Assembly: GCF_030699305.1 (NCBI RefSeq)
Contig: NZ_JAUYNB010000010.1
Span: 496,001 to 560,000, forward strand
From: Novosphingobium sp.
GTDB taxonomy: Bacteria; Pseudomonadota; Alphaproteobacteria; Sphingomonadales; Sphingomonadaceae
DNA: 64,000 nt
Reading direction: 5' to 3'
Both the position numbers and the translations under genes were made by a program. Below are positions 34,255-43,401 of the stretch, piece by piece. The notes under the pieces were generated by a model that worked only from the letters and a program-made list of their open reading frames with translations, made no database searches and was not told the origin of the DNA. Every line of letters begins with the position of its first letter. Position 1 is the stretch's first letter.

Positions 34255-34276
34255 AGTTGCATTTGAAACTAAATGC
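34255..34276. promoter_or_regulatory. Dyad upstream of HPPD, probable operator
   Basis: Two overlapping symmetries occur: AGTTGCATTTGAAACT (34255-34270), a near-palindrome matching its complement at 12 of 16 bases, and GCATTT-N6-AAATGC (34259-34276). They begin 25 bp before the HPPD start. Size and AT-rich core fit a MarR-type regulator of tyrosine catabolism. Confidence 0.5.
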
Positions 34277-34365
34277 GCAGAGCGGGAGAGTCAAGGCGGG
34301 GGAGCGTTACGCGCACCCCCAGACCCGCCCTCACCCCAGACTCGCCTTCACCCCCCAAACCCGCT

Positions 34366-34461
34366 CGTGCTGAGCTTGTCGAAGCACTGTCCTTCCCTTG
34401 TCGCCGCAGGGCTGCGGCCAAGGGAAGAAAGGCAGTCCTTCGACAAGCTCAGGACGGACGG
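34366..34461. repeat. REP-like inverted repeat with a covarying unit
   Basis: The left unit GTGCT-GAGCTTGTCGA-AGCAC and right arm 34433-34461 (complement of GTCCT...AGGAC) enclose a second stem CTTCCCTTG/CAAGGGAAG (34392-34400/34419-34427). It lies between the HPPD operon and the agmatine deiminase gene. The third stem pair has changed on both sides (C-G to G-C) relative to 32419. Confidence 0.8.
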
Positions 34462-34507
34462 TGTGGGGGTTGGGGTGTGGGTGGGTGGCAGTTGGGTGCG
34501 GAGGGCG

Positions 34508-35494
34508 TTACAGCACCGGCATCTGCTGGCTGCCGCAGTGAAAGCTGCCGCCGCCCGCCAGCACGGCATCGGCGCGGATGCCGATGACATCGCGGTCGGG
34601 GAACAACTCGGCAATCGCCGCCACACCGTCCGCATCGTGTGCGGTTCCGGCGGTGGGGACCACGACCAGATGTGTGGTGATGGCAAAGTTCATGTAGCTG
34701 GCCGGTTCGATCCGCCCGTCCGTTTCCACCCGTCCGGGCGAGGGGACTTCGCGCACCGTCACGCCAAACGCCTCGGCGCGTGCTTTCGCATCGGCATAGA
34801 TCGCGGCGTTGGGATCATTGGCCCCCGTGGCACGCGGCAGGGCCAGCACGCCCGGCGCGACGAACCGTGCGAGGTTGTCGACATGGCCGTCGGTGTGATC
34901 GTTGATGAGGCCATCGCCCAGCCACAGCACCCGGTCAAACCCCAGATCGCGAGCCAGCCGCATTTCCAGATCGGCGCGGCTGAGGTGCGGGTTGCGGTTG
35001 GGGTTGAGCAGGCATTGCTCGGTCGTGACGACCAGCCCGGTGCCATCGGTGTCGAGCGCGCCGCCCTCCAGCACCCAGTCGCAGGTTTCGACCGGCAAAC
35101 CGGCGCTCTCCGCCAGTTCCGCGCCGATTTCCTGATCGCCGTCCATCAGGTATTTACCGCCCCAGCCGTTGAAGCCGAACCGGCGCGCGACTTGCCGCGC
35201 GCCGTCCTGCACTACCAGCGGGCCGGTATCGCGCAGCCAGATGTCGCCGAACCGGCGGGTTTCGATCCGCACGGCCCCCGAACACAGCGCCCGCGCCCGC
35301 GCGGCGTTGGCCTCATCGCGCACGATCAGGCGCACTTCCTGCCCGCTGTCGGCCACTGCGCTGGCGAACGCGGCGACTTGTTCCTGCGCGCGGTCCAGAA
35401 AGCCTGGCCATTCGACCGGATCGTGCGGAAATCCCACCCACAGCCATTGTTGCGGATGCCATTCGGGCGGCATCCGCAGGTTCGTGTCGATCAT
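34508..35494 (-). CDS. aguA: Agmatine deiminase / peptidyl-arginine deiminase family
   Basis: 328 residues. The family pattern is present: MPPEWHPQQWLWVGFPHDPVEWPG, RFGDIWLRDTGPLVV, TDGHVDNLARFVAPGVLAL, and the catalytic cysteine near the C-terminus in GGGSFHCGSQQMPVL. It hydrolyses agmatine to N-carbamoylputrescine and ammonia, in the cytoplasm. Its start codon lies 6 bp after the stop of the M28 peptidase, so the two are likely co-transcribed. No N-carbamoylputrescine amidase is seen in the window. Confidence 0.92.
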   Translation of the reverse strand: MIDTNLRMPPEWHPQQWLWVGFPHDPVEWPGFLDRAQEQVAAFASAVADSGQEVRLIVRDEANAARARALCSGAVRIETRRFGDIWLRDTGPLVVQDGARQVARRFGFNGWGGKYLMDGDQEIGAELAESAGLPVETCDWVLEGGALDTDGTGLVVTTEQCLLNPNRNPHLSRADLEMRLARDLGFDRVLWLGDGLINDHTDGHVDNLARFVAPGVLALPRATGANDPNAAIYADAKARAEAFGVTVREVPSPGRVETDGRIEPASYMNFAITTHLVVVPTAGTAHDADGVAAIAELFPDRDVIGIRADAVLAGGGSFHCGSQQMPVL

Positions 35495-35500
35495 CGCGGT

Positions 35501-37177
35501 TTACTTCCCCGGCTTGGGCTTCATCGCGCGGCTCTTGTCGCGAACTTCGCGGAATTCGTCGGTCGGGTGCCAGTTCGGCCAGTCGGTGGTCATCGCCAGC
35601 ATCCGGCCAAGGCGGTAATAGAGTTCACCTTCCTGGACGATGCCCGACCAGTCCCACTTGCCGTCGTATTCATCGCTCGGCTGGTGGTAATCGTCCTTGG
35701 TGTATTTGCCGCCTGCCGCGTCGGCTATGGCCTTGCCGCCCGGCACCCAATCGCTGCCCCGGCCGACATAGAACATCGGCACGCCGCGCTTGGCCAGGCT
35801 GAAATGGTCGGAACGGTAGTAGTACCCGCGCTCGATGTGCTCTTCAGGCGCGAGGGTGAGCTTCATGGCCCCCATTGCGGCCTTGAGGTAGCGGGTGAGG
35901 TCCGATTTGTCCCCGCCGGTTACCTGCACGTCGCGCGCGGGCTGCCCCGGCATCAACGCGTCCATGTTGACCCCGCCCACGGTCTTGTTCAGCGGGAACA
36001 CCGGGTTCTGGGCATAGAATTCCGAACCCAGCAGCCCGGATTCCTCCAGCGTCACGGCCAGGAACACCTGGCTGCGGTCGGTCGGCCCGGCCTTGACGTT
36101 GGCTTCGGCCAGCGCCGCCAGCATCGCGGTGCCGGTGGCGTTGTCGACCGCGCCGTTGCAGATGTCATCGCCGGTCGCATCGGCCTTGCACCGACCAAGG
36201 TGATCCCAGTGCGCGGTATAGAGCACGACTTCATCGGGACGCTTCTTGCCCGGCAGCACGCCGATCACGTTGCGCGACTGGCTGCGGCGGATCTGGTTGT
36301 CGAACTTCAGGCTGGCTTTCAGCCCCAGCGGCACGGGCTTGAAGCCCTTGACCTTCGCGGCGGCGCTGAGCTGGAGGAGATCCTGCCCGGCAGCGGAGAG
36401 GATCTGTTTGGCGACGTCCAGCTGCACCCAGCCATTCGCCGCTGTCTGGTCCATCGCGTCGTTCGGCTTGGCGACGAAATACTGCGCGCCGGTCCAGCTC
36501 GATTCGACCACGTTCCAGCCATAGGCGGCGGGGAACGTGTCATGCACGATCAGCGCACCGGCCGCGCCCTGCCGGGCGGCTTCCTCAAACTTGTAGGGCC
36601 AGCGGCCATACCAGGTCATCCGGCGGCCCTTGAACAGGCCGTTTTCATCGGCCTGAGCATAGTCCGGATCATTGACGAGGATGACCGCGATCTTCCCCTT
36701 CATGTCGATCCCGGCATAGTCGTTCCAGCCGAGTTCCGGGGCGTTGATGCCGTATCCGACGAACACCAGTTCGGCATCGCGGATGTCGGTCTTCGGCGTG
36801 ACGCGGTAACTGCCCGCGACGAAATCCTTGCCCGGCGCGAACAGCAGCGTTTCCTTGCCGCCAGTCACGGCAAGGCCAGCGCTGTTCTGCCCGGTGATTT
36901 CGACGGTCGGCACATCCTGCGTCCAGCTGCCGTTGTTGCCGGGCTGGAGGCCTGCCGCCTTGAACTTCTCGATCAGGTAGGCAACCGTCCTGTCCTCACC
37001 AGCGGTGCTGGGGGCGCGGCCTTCGAATTCGTCGGACGACAGCGTGCGGACCATTTCCTCCAGCGTCTTTTCCGATACCGCCACCGGGGTGATGCTGGGG
37101 ATCGGCGCGGGCTTGGCCAAGGCGGGAGAGGAAACGGCCAGCGCAGTGGCGGCCAGCAGGGTCAGGCGGTGTTTCAC
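35501..37177 (-). CDS. Exported M28 family zinc aminopeptidase
   Basis: 558 residues with a signal peptide (LTLLAATALAVSSPALA). A PA insert domain lies in the middle (AAGALIVHDTFPAAYGW), and the M28 metal sites are YTAHWDHLG (His, Asp), GAVDNATGTAM (bridging Asp), LEESGLLGSEFYAQNP (Glu pair) and YRSDHFSLAKRGVP (final His). It removes N-terminal residues from peptides in the periplasm. It is divergent from glnE with 120 bp between them. Confidence 0.93.
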   Translation of the reverse strand: MKHRLTLLAATALAVSSPALAKPAPIPSITPVAVSEKTLEEMVRTLSSDEFEGRAPSTAGEDRTVAYLIEKFKAAGLQPGNNGSWTQDVPTVEITGQNSAGLAVTGGKETLLFAPGKDFVAGSYRVTPKTDIRDAELVFVGYGINAPELGWNDYAGIDMKGKIAVILVNDPDYAQADENGLFKGRRMTWYGRWPYKFEEAARQGAAGALIVHDTFPAAYGWNVVESSWTGAQYFVAKPNDAMDQTAANGWVQLDVAKQILSAAGQDLLQLSAAAKVKGFKPVPLGLKASLKFDNQIRRSQSRNVIGVLPGKKRPDEVVLYTAHWDHLGRCKADATGDDICNGAVDNATGTAMLAALAEANVKAGPTDRSQVFLAVTLEESGLLGSEFYAQNPVFPLNKTVGGVNMDALMPGQPARDVQVTGGDKSDLTRYLKAAMGAMKLTLAPEEHIERGYYYRSDHFSLAKRGVPMFYVGRGSDWVPGGKAIADAAGGKYTKDDYHQPSDEYDGKWDWSGIVQEGELYYRLGRMLAMTTDWPNWHPTDEFREVRDKSRAMKPKPGK

Positions 37178-37297
37178 GGGTTGGGTGCTCCACGAATTCG
37201 ATTGTTGCGGCCGGATTGGCAGGTCCGCGCAGCCCCCGCAAGCACCCGCGCGACGAACGACTTGATTGCCCGACCATCAACGGGCATCGCCGCTGCC

Positions 37298-40024
37298 ATG
37301 ACTGCTGCCAATTCCATGACTGCCGACTGGACCGGAGCGCTGGCGCGGGCGCGGACCCATGCCCCTTACCTTTGCACGGGGCTGGACCGGCTGCCCGATC
37401 TGGAAGCCCTGCTGGCCGCCGGTGACGGCGCGGGCGCGCTGGCCTGGGCCAAGGCCGCAGGGGCAGACTGCGAGAGCGTGGGCAGCGCGCTGCGGCGCGA
37501 AAAGCTGGCGCTGGCGGTGGCGCTGGCGGTGGGCGATCTGGCGGGGGCATTCCCGCTGCTGACAGTGACGGGCGAACTGTCGGCCTTTGCCGACCGCGCG
37601 CTCGACGCTGCGATTGCCGATGCGATCCGCCGCCGCGTGCCCGATGCCGAGCCTGCGGGGTTCCTGGCGCTCGCGCTCGGCAAGCACGGTGCGCAGGAAC
37701 TGAACTATTCGTCGGATATCGATCCGATCCTGCTGTATGATCCGGCGCTGCTGCCCCGGCGCGAGCGCGACGAACCCGGTGAGGCGGCGCAGCGCGTCGC
37801 CCGGGTGCTGATGGAAACGATGAGCCATGTCACCCACGAAGGCTATGTCTTCCGGGTCGATTTGCGGCTGCGGCCCGCGAGCGAGGTCAGCCCGCTGGCA
37901 ATCGGCATCGACGCGGCGCTGAGCCATTACGAAAGCTCTGCGCTGGCGTGGGAGCGCGCGGCGTTCATTCGGGCGCGGGCCTGCGCGGGTGATATCCCGG
38001 CAGGCGAGGCGTTTCTGGCCGCGATCCGGCCGTTCGTGTGGCGCAAGAGCCTTGATTTCGGCGCGATTGCCGAGATCGGACGGCTGACGGGCCGCATTCG
38101 CGCCAGCCACAGCGGGCCGACCGTGCCGGGGCCGGGGTTCGACCTGAAAAAGGGGCGCGGCGGCATCCGCGAGGTCGAGTTTTTCGCCCAGACCCATCAG
38201 CTGATCCACGGCGGACGCCAGCCAGCACTGCGGCTGCGCGGCACCCGCGCCAGTCTGGATGCACTGGCTGAGGCCGGGCTGATCGACCCGGCCGACGCGA
38301 CGGTGCTGGGCGAGAGCTATGACCGGCTGCGGCAGGTGGAGCACCGTTTGCAGATGGTGGCGGATCAGCAGACCCATAAATTGCCGCTCGATCCCGCTGC
38401 GCTGGACAATGCCGCCCGGCTGGACGGGTTGCCCGATGGCGCAGCGCTGGTCGCGGAACTGACCGCGATCACCGATGAAGTCGGCCGCCGCTATGACCGC
38501 CTGATCGCGCAGCACGCGCAGGAAGGCACGGTCGTGACAGTCGCCGCATCGTCGGGCGATGCGCTGGAAGGGGAACTCGCCCGGCTGGGCTTTGCCGAGC
38601 CGGTCGCGCTCGCCGCGCGGATCGCGGGCTGGCGTGAGGGCAAGCTCAGGGCGCTGCGGACCGAAGCGGCGCGGGCGGCCTATGATGCCATTCAAGGCCC
38701 GCTGCTGACCGCGTTCGCCGCCTCGCCCGAACCGGAACGGGCGCTGCTGCGCTGGGAGCAATTGCTCGGCAACCTGCCCTCGGCGGTCAACCTGTTCCGC
38801 CTGCTGGAAGCACGGCCCGCGCTGCTGGAACTGCTGGCGCGAATCCTCAGCCTCGCCCCGCCGCTGGCCGATGCGCTGGCGCGGCGCGCGGACCTGCTCG
38901 ATCCGCTGATCGATGCCAGTGCGTTCGATCTGCCGGGCGACGTGCCGACCCTGATCGCCGAATTTGCGCGCGGCGAGGCGGATGACGATTACCAGCAAGT
39001 GCTCGACCGGGTGCGCCGCCGGGTCGGCGAACGCCGCTTTGCGCTGGGCGTGCAACTGATTGAGGGCGCGCGCGATCCGATGGAAATCGGGCAGGGTCTG
39101 GCCCGCGTGGCCGAAGCCGCGCTGACCGTGCTGGCCGATGCCACTGTGGCGGAGTTTGAACGCGCGCATGGGCGGATCGCGGGCGGAGAGCTGGTCACGC
39201 TGGGGCTGGGGCGGATGGGCGGCGGGGCGCTGACCCATGCGTCGGACCTTGATCTGGTGTTCCTGTTCACCGGCGATCACGCCAGCGAAAGCGACGGGCG
39301 GCGGCCATTGGGGGCCACGCTCTATTTCAACCGGCTGGCGCAGCGGGTCAGCGGGGCACTGTCCGTGCCGACGGCGGAAGGCGCACTGTATGAGGTCGAT
39401 ACCCGGCTGCGCCCCTCTGGCGATCAGGGGCCGCTGGCAGTCAGCCTTGACAGTTTTGACCGTTACCAGCGCGAACAGGCCTGGACGTGGGAGCATATGG
39501 CGCTGGCCCGCGCCCGCGTGATCTATGGCCCGGCAGAGGGGCGCGCGGCGCTCGACCGGATTATTCATGCGGTGCTGACCTTGCCGCGCGATGCGGAAAC
39601 ACTGCGCGGCGAAGTGCTGGAAATGCGCAGCCGCATGGCCGAGCATAAACCGGCCAAGGGCCCGCTGGACGTCAAGCTGGCGCGCGGCGGACTGGTGGAT
39701 GTGGAGTTCATCACCCACTACCTGCAACTGCGCGATGGGCTGGCGCTGGCACCATCAATTCCCGCTGCGCTGGTCGGGCTGGAACAGGCGGGCCTTGTGC
39801 CGTCTTCGCTGCGCACCGCGCACGGGGTACTGGGCCGGTTCCTGATCGCGGCGCGGCTGCTGGCTCCGGATGCGCAAAGCCCGCCGCTCGCAGCGCGGGC
39901 GGTGCTCGCCACGGCGTGCGGCTGCGATGATTGGGATGCGCTGCTGATTGCCCTGACCGAATCGCGCCGCGTGGTTGCCGCCTGCTGGCTGGCAACGTTC
40001 GGCGAAACACTGGAGACCCGATGA
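37298..40024 (+). CDS. glnE: Bifunctional glutamine synthetase adenylyltransferase/deadenylylase
   Basis: 908 residues, normal size. Two nucleotidyltransferase domains are visible: the N-terminal one with LGKHGAQELNYSSDIDPILLYDP (deadenylylation) and the C-terminal one with LGLGRMGGGALTHASDLDLVFLFTG (adenylylation), joined by a helical regulatory region. It tunes glutamine synthetase to nitrogen status with GlnB. The frame stays open far to the left (to 34064), but that part is the antisense of other genes; the start is MTAANSM at 37298 or MTADW at 37316. The stop overlaps the next start (ATGA). Confidence 0.95.
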   Translation: MTAANSMTADWTGALARARTHAPYLCTGLDRLPDLEALLAAGDGAGALAWAKAAGADCESVGSALRREKLALAVALAVGDLAGAFPLLTVTGELSAFADRALDAAIADAIRRRVPDAEPAGFLALALGKHGAQELNYSSDIDPILLYDPALLPRRERDEPGEAAQRVARVLMETMSHVTHEGYVFRVDLRLRPASEVSPLAIGIDAALSHYESSALAWERAAFIRARACAGDIPAGEAFLAAIRPFVWRKSLDFGAIAEIGRLTGRIRASHSGPTVPGPGFDLKKGRGGIREVEFFAQTHQLIHGGRQPALRLRGTRASLDALAEAGLIDPADATVLGESYDRLRQVEHRLQMVADQQTHKLPLDPAALDNAARLDGLPDGAALVAELTAITDEVGRRYDRLIAQHAQEGTVVTVAASSGDALEGELARLGFAEPVALAARIAGWREGKLRALRTEAARAAYDAIQGPLLTAFAASPEPERALLRWEQLLGNLPSAVNLFRLLEARPALLELLARILSLAPPLADALARRADLLDPLIDASAFDLPGDVPTLIAEFARGEADDDYQQVLDRVRRRVGERRFALGVQLIEGARDPMEIGQGLARVAEAALTVLADATVAEFERAHGRIAGGELVTLGLGRMGGGALTHASDLDLVFLFTGDHASESDGRRPLGATLYFNRLAQRVSGALSVPTAEGALYEVDTRLRPSGDQGPLAVSLDSFDRYQREQAWTWEHMALARARVIYGPAEGRAALDRIIHAVLTLPRDAETLRGEVLEMRSRMAEHKPAKGPLDVKLARGGLVDVEFITHYLQLRDGLALAPSIPAALVGLEQAGLVPSSLRTAHGVLGRFLIAARLLAPDAQSPPLAARAVLATACGCDDWDALLIALTESRRVVAACWLATFGETLETR

Positions 40025-40497
40025 TGAGCCCATTTCCCGCTGTTGGTGATGCCCTGCCCGATGTTGCGCTGACCACGCCCGATGGCGGTGCGCTCCGCCC
40101 CTCCGCCTTTGCCGGGCGCAAGCTGGTGCTGTTCTTCTATCCCAAGGACGACACCCCCGGCTGCACGACCGAGAACAAGGACTTTTCGGAGCTGGCCGAC
40201 CAGTTCGCCGCTGCCGGAACGGCGCTGCTGGGCGTGTCGAAGGATCCGCCGAAAAAGCACCTGAAGTTCATCGAAAAGCACGCCCTGACCGCGCCGCTGG
40301 CCAGCGATGCCGAAGTTGGCGGGCTGTCCGATGCGCTGGGGATCTGGACTGAAAAGTCGATGTATGGCCGGACCTACATGGGCATGGTCCGCGCGACCTA
40401 TCTGGTCGGCCCGGATGGCCGCATCGCCCGGATCTGGGACAAGGTGAAGGTCAAGGGCCACGCCGCCGAAGTGCTGGCCGCTGCCCAGGCGCTGTAA
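40021..40497 (+). CDS. bcp: Bcp-type thioredoxin-fold peroxiredoxin, one-Cys form
   Basis: 158 residues. The peroxidatic cysteine lies in YPKDDTPGCTTENKDF, the AhpC/TSA signature. The resolving cysteine that many Bcp proteins carry five residues later is absent (Asp there), and the whole protein has only one Cys, so it must be a one-Cys enzyme reduced by an external thiol. It detoxifies hydroperoxides in the cytoplasm. It overlaps the glnE stop; ATG 40024 is an alternative start. Confidence 0.92.
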   Translation: MMSPFPAVGDALPDVALTTPDGGALRPSAFAGRKLVLFFYPKDDTPGCTTENKDFSELADQFAAAGTALLGVSKDPPKKHLKFIEKHALTAPLASDAEVGGLSDALGIWTEKSMYGRTYMGMVRATYLVGPDGRIARIWDKVKVKGHAAEVLAAAQAL

Positions 40498-40869
40498 GGA
40501 TCAGTCGGCGCGATGTCGCCGCGCGGGTGCTGCAACGAATCCTTGACGATGAAATCCACCCTGTCCGGTTCGGCTCAAACCGTTTTACCGCAGTCTGCGC
40601 AGCGCGCGGCGAAGCGGCGCGAATCCCATGAAAAAGCTGATCGAACGGCACTTTTACGGCGTCGTTAATCCACCGTTCAACGACTCGCCGCGTGGTAAAG
40701 CCGGTTTACCGCGCAGTTTCCATACCGGGGTTGCATCCCGAGGCGTGGGCGGCTTAACCCATAACCAGCGAGACGGCGGGGGGTTCCGACGATCTCAAGA
40801 AACGGGTTCATCCGACCCAGCCCCTGCCTAGCGGCAACTGGGGCAGGTTGGAAAAACAAGGTATTTTGA
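40498..40869. other. 372-bp gap without a clear gene
   Basis: I see no convincing gene, repeat or terminator here. A 67-residue frame at 40628 lacks a ribosome site and native codon use. The region should contain the promoter of the M23 peptidase, but no sigma-70 pair stands out. Confidence 0.5.
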
Positions 40870-41616
40870 GTGGTCGCGATTTCGTTTTTTGCCAAGATCA
40901 AGACGGTCCTCGGCGCTGCCGCAGCGCTCGCCAGCTTCTCGGTTGCCAATCCCGCCCTTGCCAACAGCAGTGCTGCCGTGGCCGATGTAGCGGCTCCGCT
41001 GCGCTCGGCCCAGTCGGCCAAGCCTGCTGCCACTGGCGATGATGAATTCCGCCGGTTGTTCTCCAGCTGGAAGTCGATGGAAGGCGGCAACGCCTCGCTC
41101 GCCATCAACACCACCGCGCCGACCATGACCGGCGATATGCCGGCAGCCTCGCTGTCGGCCGTGCTGCGCCCCAACACCGTTTCGATCCCGTCGCTGATCC
41201 CGGTGGCCGGTGCCAAGCTGACCAGCGGTTACGGGATGCGCAATCACCCCGTGCTGGGTGGCCGCCGCCAGCATCAGGGCATCGACCTGTCGCAGCCGAC
41301 CGGAACGCCGATTCGCGCCACCGCCGACGGCGTAGTTGGCCGGGCCGACTGGTTCAGCAGCTACGGCCTGTTCATCAGCCTGGAGCATGGCGGCAGCATC
41401 GAAACCCGTTATGGCCACATGTCGCGCCTGAACGTCGCTGCCGGTCAGGTCGTGAAAAAGGGTGACATCATTGGTTACGTCGGTTCGACTGGCCGCTCGA
41501 CTGGCCCGCACCTGCACTATGAAGTCCGCATCGCGGGCGTCGCGGTCAACCCGCTCCCCTATATGCAGGGTGATGTGGGCAGCAGCAGCGAAGTGGCGCT
41601 GGGCGGCTCCAAGTAA
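40870..41616 (+). CDS. Exported M23 family peptidase (LytM domain)
   Basis: 248 residues. The N-terminal signal is VAISFFAKIKTVLGAAAALASFSVANPALA. The LytM domain (about 120-235) has TSGYGMRNHPVLGGRRQHQGIDL with zinc ligands His and Asp, TRYGHMSRL, and the catalytic GPHLHYEVRI (HxH). It should cleave peptidoglycan cross-bridges or act in cell-wall remodelling in the periplasm. The GTG start with a nearby AAGG is the best available; no ATG start is compatible with the signal peptide. A terminator follows the gene. Confidence 0.9.
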   Translation: MVAISFFAKIKTVLGAAAALASFSVANPALANSSAAVADVAAPLRSAQSAKPAATGDDEFRRLFSSWKSMEGGNASLAINTTAPTMTGDMPAASLSAVLRPNTVSIPSLIPVAGAKLTSGYGMRNHPVLGGRRQHQGIDLSQPTGTPIRATADGVVGRADWFSSYGLFISLEHGGSIETRYGHMSRLNVAAGQVVKKGDIIGYVGSTGRSTGPHLHYEVRIAGVAVNPLPYMQGDVGSSSEVALGGSK

Positions 41617-41682
41617 GATTACAGCTTCCGCGCATCCGGGCGGAAGTCCCGGAGCGCGTATCAGCTTCGGGAGGATGCTGGG

Positions 41683-41715
41683 AAAAGGGCGATGGGCAAC
41701 CATCGCCCTTTTCTT
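41683..41715 (+). terminator. Rho-independent terminator after the M23 gene
   Basis: Perfect 13-bp stem AAAAGGGCGATGG/CCATCGCCCTTTT with a GCAA tetraloop, running into T-rich sequence. It lies 66 bp after the M23 stop. Confidence 0.9.
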
Positions 41716-41841
41716 GTGCCCGGTCGCGGCTGTTTTTCCGATTCTGCGCGCTCATTCCGCTGATTTGAATTGCGCCCTTTAATCGATCGGTTAAACCATT
41801 GCGCAAACGGCGATCACAGCCGCAGCGGAGAGTTACCGGCC

Positions 41842-43395
41842 ATGCATCCTTCAGTCCACGCCACGGCGAACCCGAACAAGCCCGCGATCATCATGGGCAG
41901 CACCGGGGAAACCATCACTTACGCGCAGCTCGACCGGCGCTCCAACCAGATGGCGCAGCTTGTCCGGTCGAGGGGGATCGGGATGGGCGATACCATCGCG
42001 ATCTGCATGGAAAACCATCCGTGGTATTTCGGCGTTACCTGGGGCGCGCAGCGCGCAGGCCTGCACTATGTCTGCATTTCCAGCCGCCTGACTGCACCCG
42101 AAATCGCCTATATCCTTGAGGACAGCGGCGCAAAGCTGCTGATCGGAACGGCCTATCTGGCGCCGGTGCTGGATGAAGTCGCCAAGCTGGCCCCCGGAAT
42201 CGAACAGTTGCGGTTCGACACCCCCGGCGCGATGAGCGCCGAAGCCGCGCTGGCCGCGCAGCCCGATACGCCGATTGCCGATCAGCGCGCGGGCGTGGAC
42301 ATGCTCTATTCGTCCGGCACCACGGGCAAGCCCAAGGGCGTGAAGATCCCGCTGCCCGAAGACCCTGACATTGCGCAGGTGAACGCGCTGGTGGGGCTGG
42401 CCAGCATGGCGTTCGGCATCCAGCCCGGTGCAGTCTATCTTTCGCCCGCGCCGCTCTATCACGCCGCGCCGCTGCGCTGGTGCATGACCGTCCAGAGGAT
42501 GGGCGGAACCGTGGTGGTGATGGAACGGTTCGAACCCGAAGCCGCGCTCCAGATGATCGAGAAATACAAGGTTACCGACAGCCAGTGGGTGCCGACGCAC
42601 TTCGTCCGGATGCTCAAGCTGCCCCCCGAAATCCGCGCGAAGTATGACGTGTCGAGCCTGAAATGCGCGATCCACGCCGCTGCACCGTGCCCGGTGCCGG
42701 TCAAGCACGCGATGATCGAGTGGTGGGGGCCGGTGCTGTATGAATACTACGCCGGGACCGAAGGCAACGGCTTCACCTTCATCACCAGTCAGGAATGGCT
42801 GGAACGCCCCGGCTCGGTCGGCCGGGCGCTGACCGGGATCGTGCGGGTCTGTGACGAAAACGGCGATGAACTGCCGCGCGGGACCGAAGGCCAGATCTTC
42901 TTTGAGCCGACCGACACCACGGCCGCGCCGTTCGAATATCACAACGATCCGGTGAAGACCGCCGAAAGCCGCAACAAGCACGGCTGGACCAGCCTGGGCG
43001 ATGTCGGGATCGAGGACGAGGACGGCTATGTCTTCCTGACCGACCGCAAAAGCTTCATGATCATTTCGGGCGGGGTGAACATCTATCCGCAGGAGATCGA
43101 GAACCTGCTGGTGCTGCACTCCAAGGTGGCCGACGCCGCGGTGATCGGCGCGCCCGATCCGGAAATGGGTGAACGCGTGGTCGCGGTGGTCCAGCCGCTC
43201 GACATGGCCGATGCCGGCCCGGCGCTGGCGGAGGAACTGCTCGCCTACCTCGCCCCGCAGCTCAGCCGCGTGAAGATGCCGCGCCAGATCGATTTCCGCG
43301 AACAGCTGCCGCGCGAACTGACCGGCAAGCTCTACAAGCGGCTGCTGCGCGATGAATACAAGGCGGCCTACGAAGCTGCGCAGGCACAGGGATAA
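41842..43395 (+). CDS. AMP-forming acyl-CoA ligase
   Basis: 517 residues, ANL family. The P-loop is LYSSGTTGKPKGVKI; YEYYAGTEGNGFTFI gives the aromatic/adenine region and DGYVFLTDRKSFMIISGGVNIYPQEIEN the hinge; the catalytic lysine is in ELTGKLYKRLLRDEY. GGAGAG lies before the ATG at 41842, preferred over 41770. It activates a carboxylic acid of unknown chain, probably fatty, steroid side-chain or arylalkanoate. It sits directly upstream of a decayed cytochrome P450, suggesting that a former oxidation pathway has been lost. Confidence 0.92.
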   Translation: MHPSVHATANPNKPAIIMGSTGETITYAQLDRRSNQMAQLVRSRGIGMGDTIAICMENHPWYFGVTWGAQRAGLHYVCISSRLTAPEIAYILEDSGAKLLIGTAYLAPVLDEVAKLAPGIEQLRFDTPGAMSAEAALAAQPDTPIADQRAGVDMLYSSGTTGKPKGVKIPLPEDPDIAQVNALVGLASMAFGIQPGAVYLSPAPLYHAAPLRWCMTVQRMGGTVVVMERFEPEAALQMIEKYKVTDSQWVPTHFVRMLKLPPEIRAKYDVSSLKCAIHAAAPCPVPVKHAMIEWWGPVLYEYYAGTEGNGFTFITSQEWLERPGSVGRALTGIVRVCDENGDELPRGTEGQIFFEPTDTTAAPFEYHNDPVKTAESRNKHGWTSLGDVGIEDEDGYVFLTDRKSFMIISGGVNIYPQEIENLLVLHSKVADAAVIGAPDPEMGERVVAVVQPLDMADAGPALAEELLAYLAPQLSRVKMPRQIDFREQLPRELTGKLYKRLLRDEYKAAYEAAQAQG

Positions 43396-43401
43396 GGGGC
43401 A

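Noticed and set aside
34064..37297. An open frame of more than 1000 codons fused in front of glnE
   Set aside because: It is the antisense of HPPD, aguA and the M28 peptidase, which have clear motifs on the other strand; high G+C keeps stops away. GlnE homology begins only at 37298.
40628..40831. 67-codon frame upstream of the M23 peptidase
   Set aside because: No ribosome site, no motif, and composition like the surrounding non-coding sequence.
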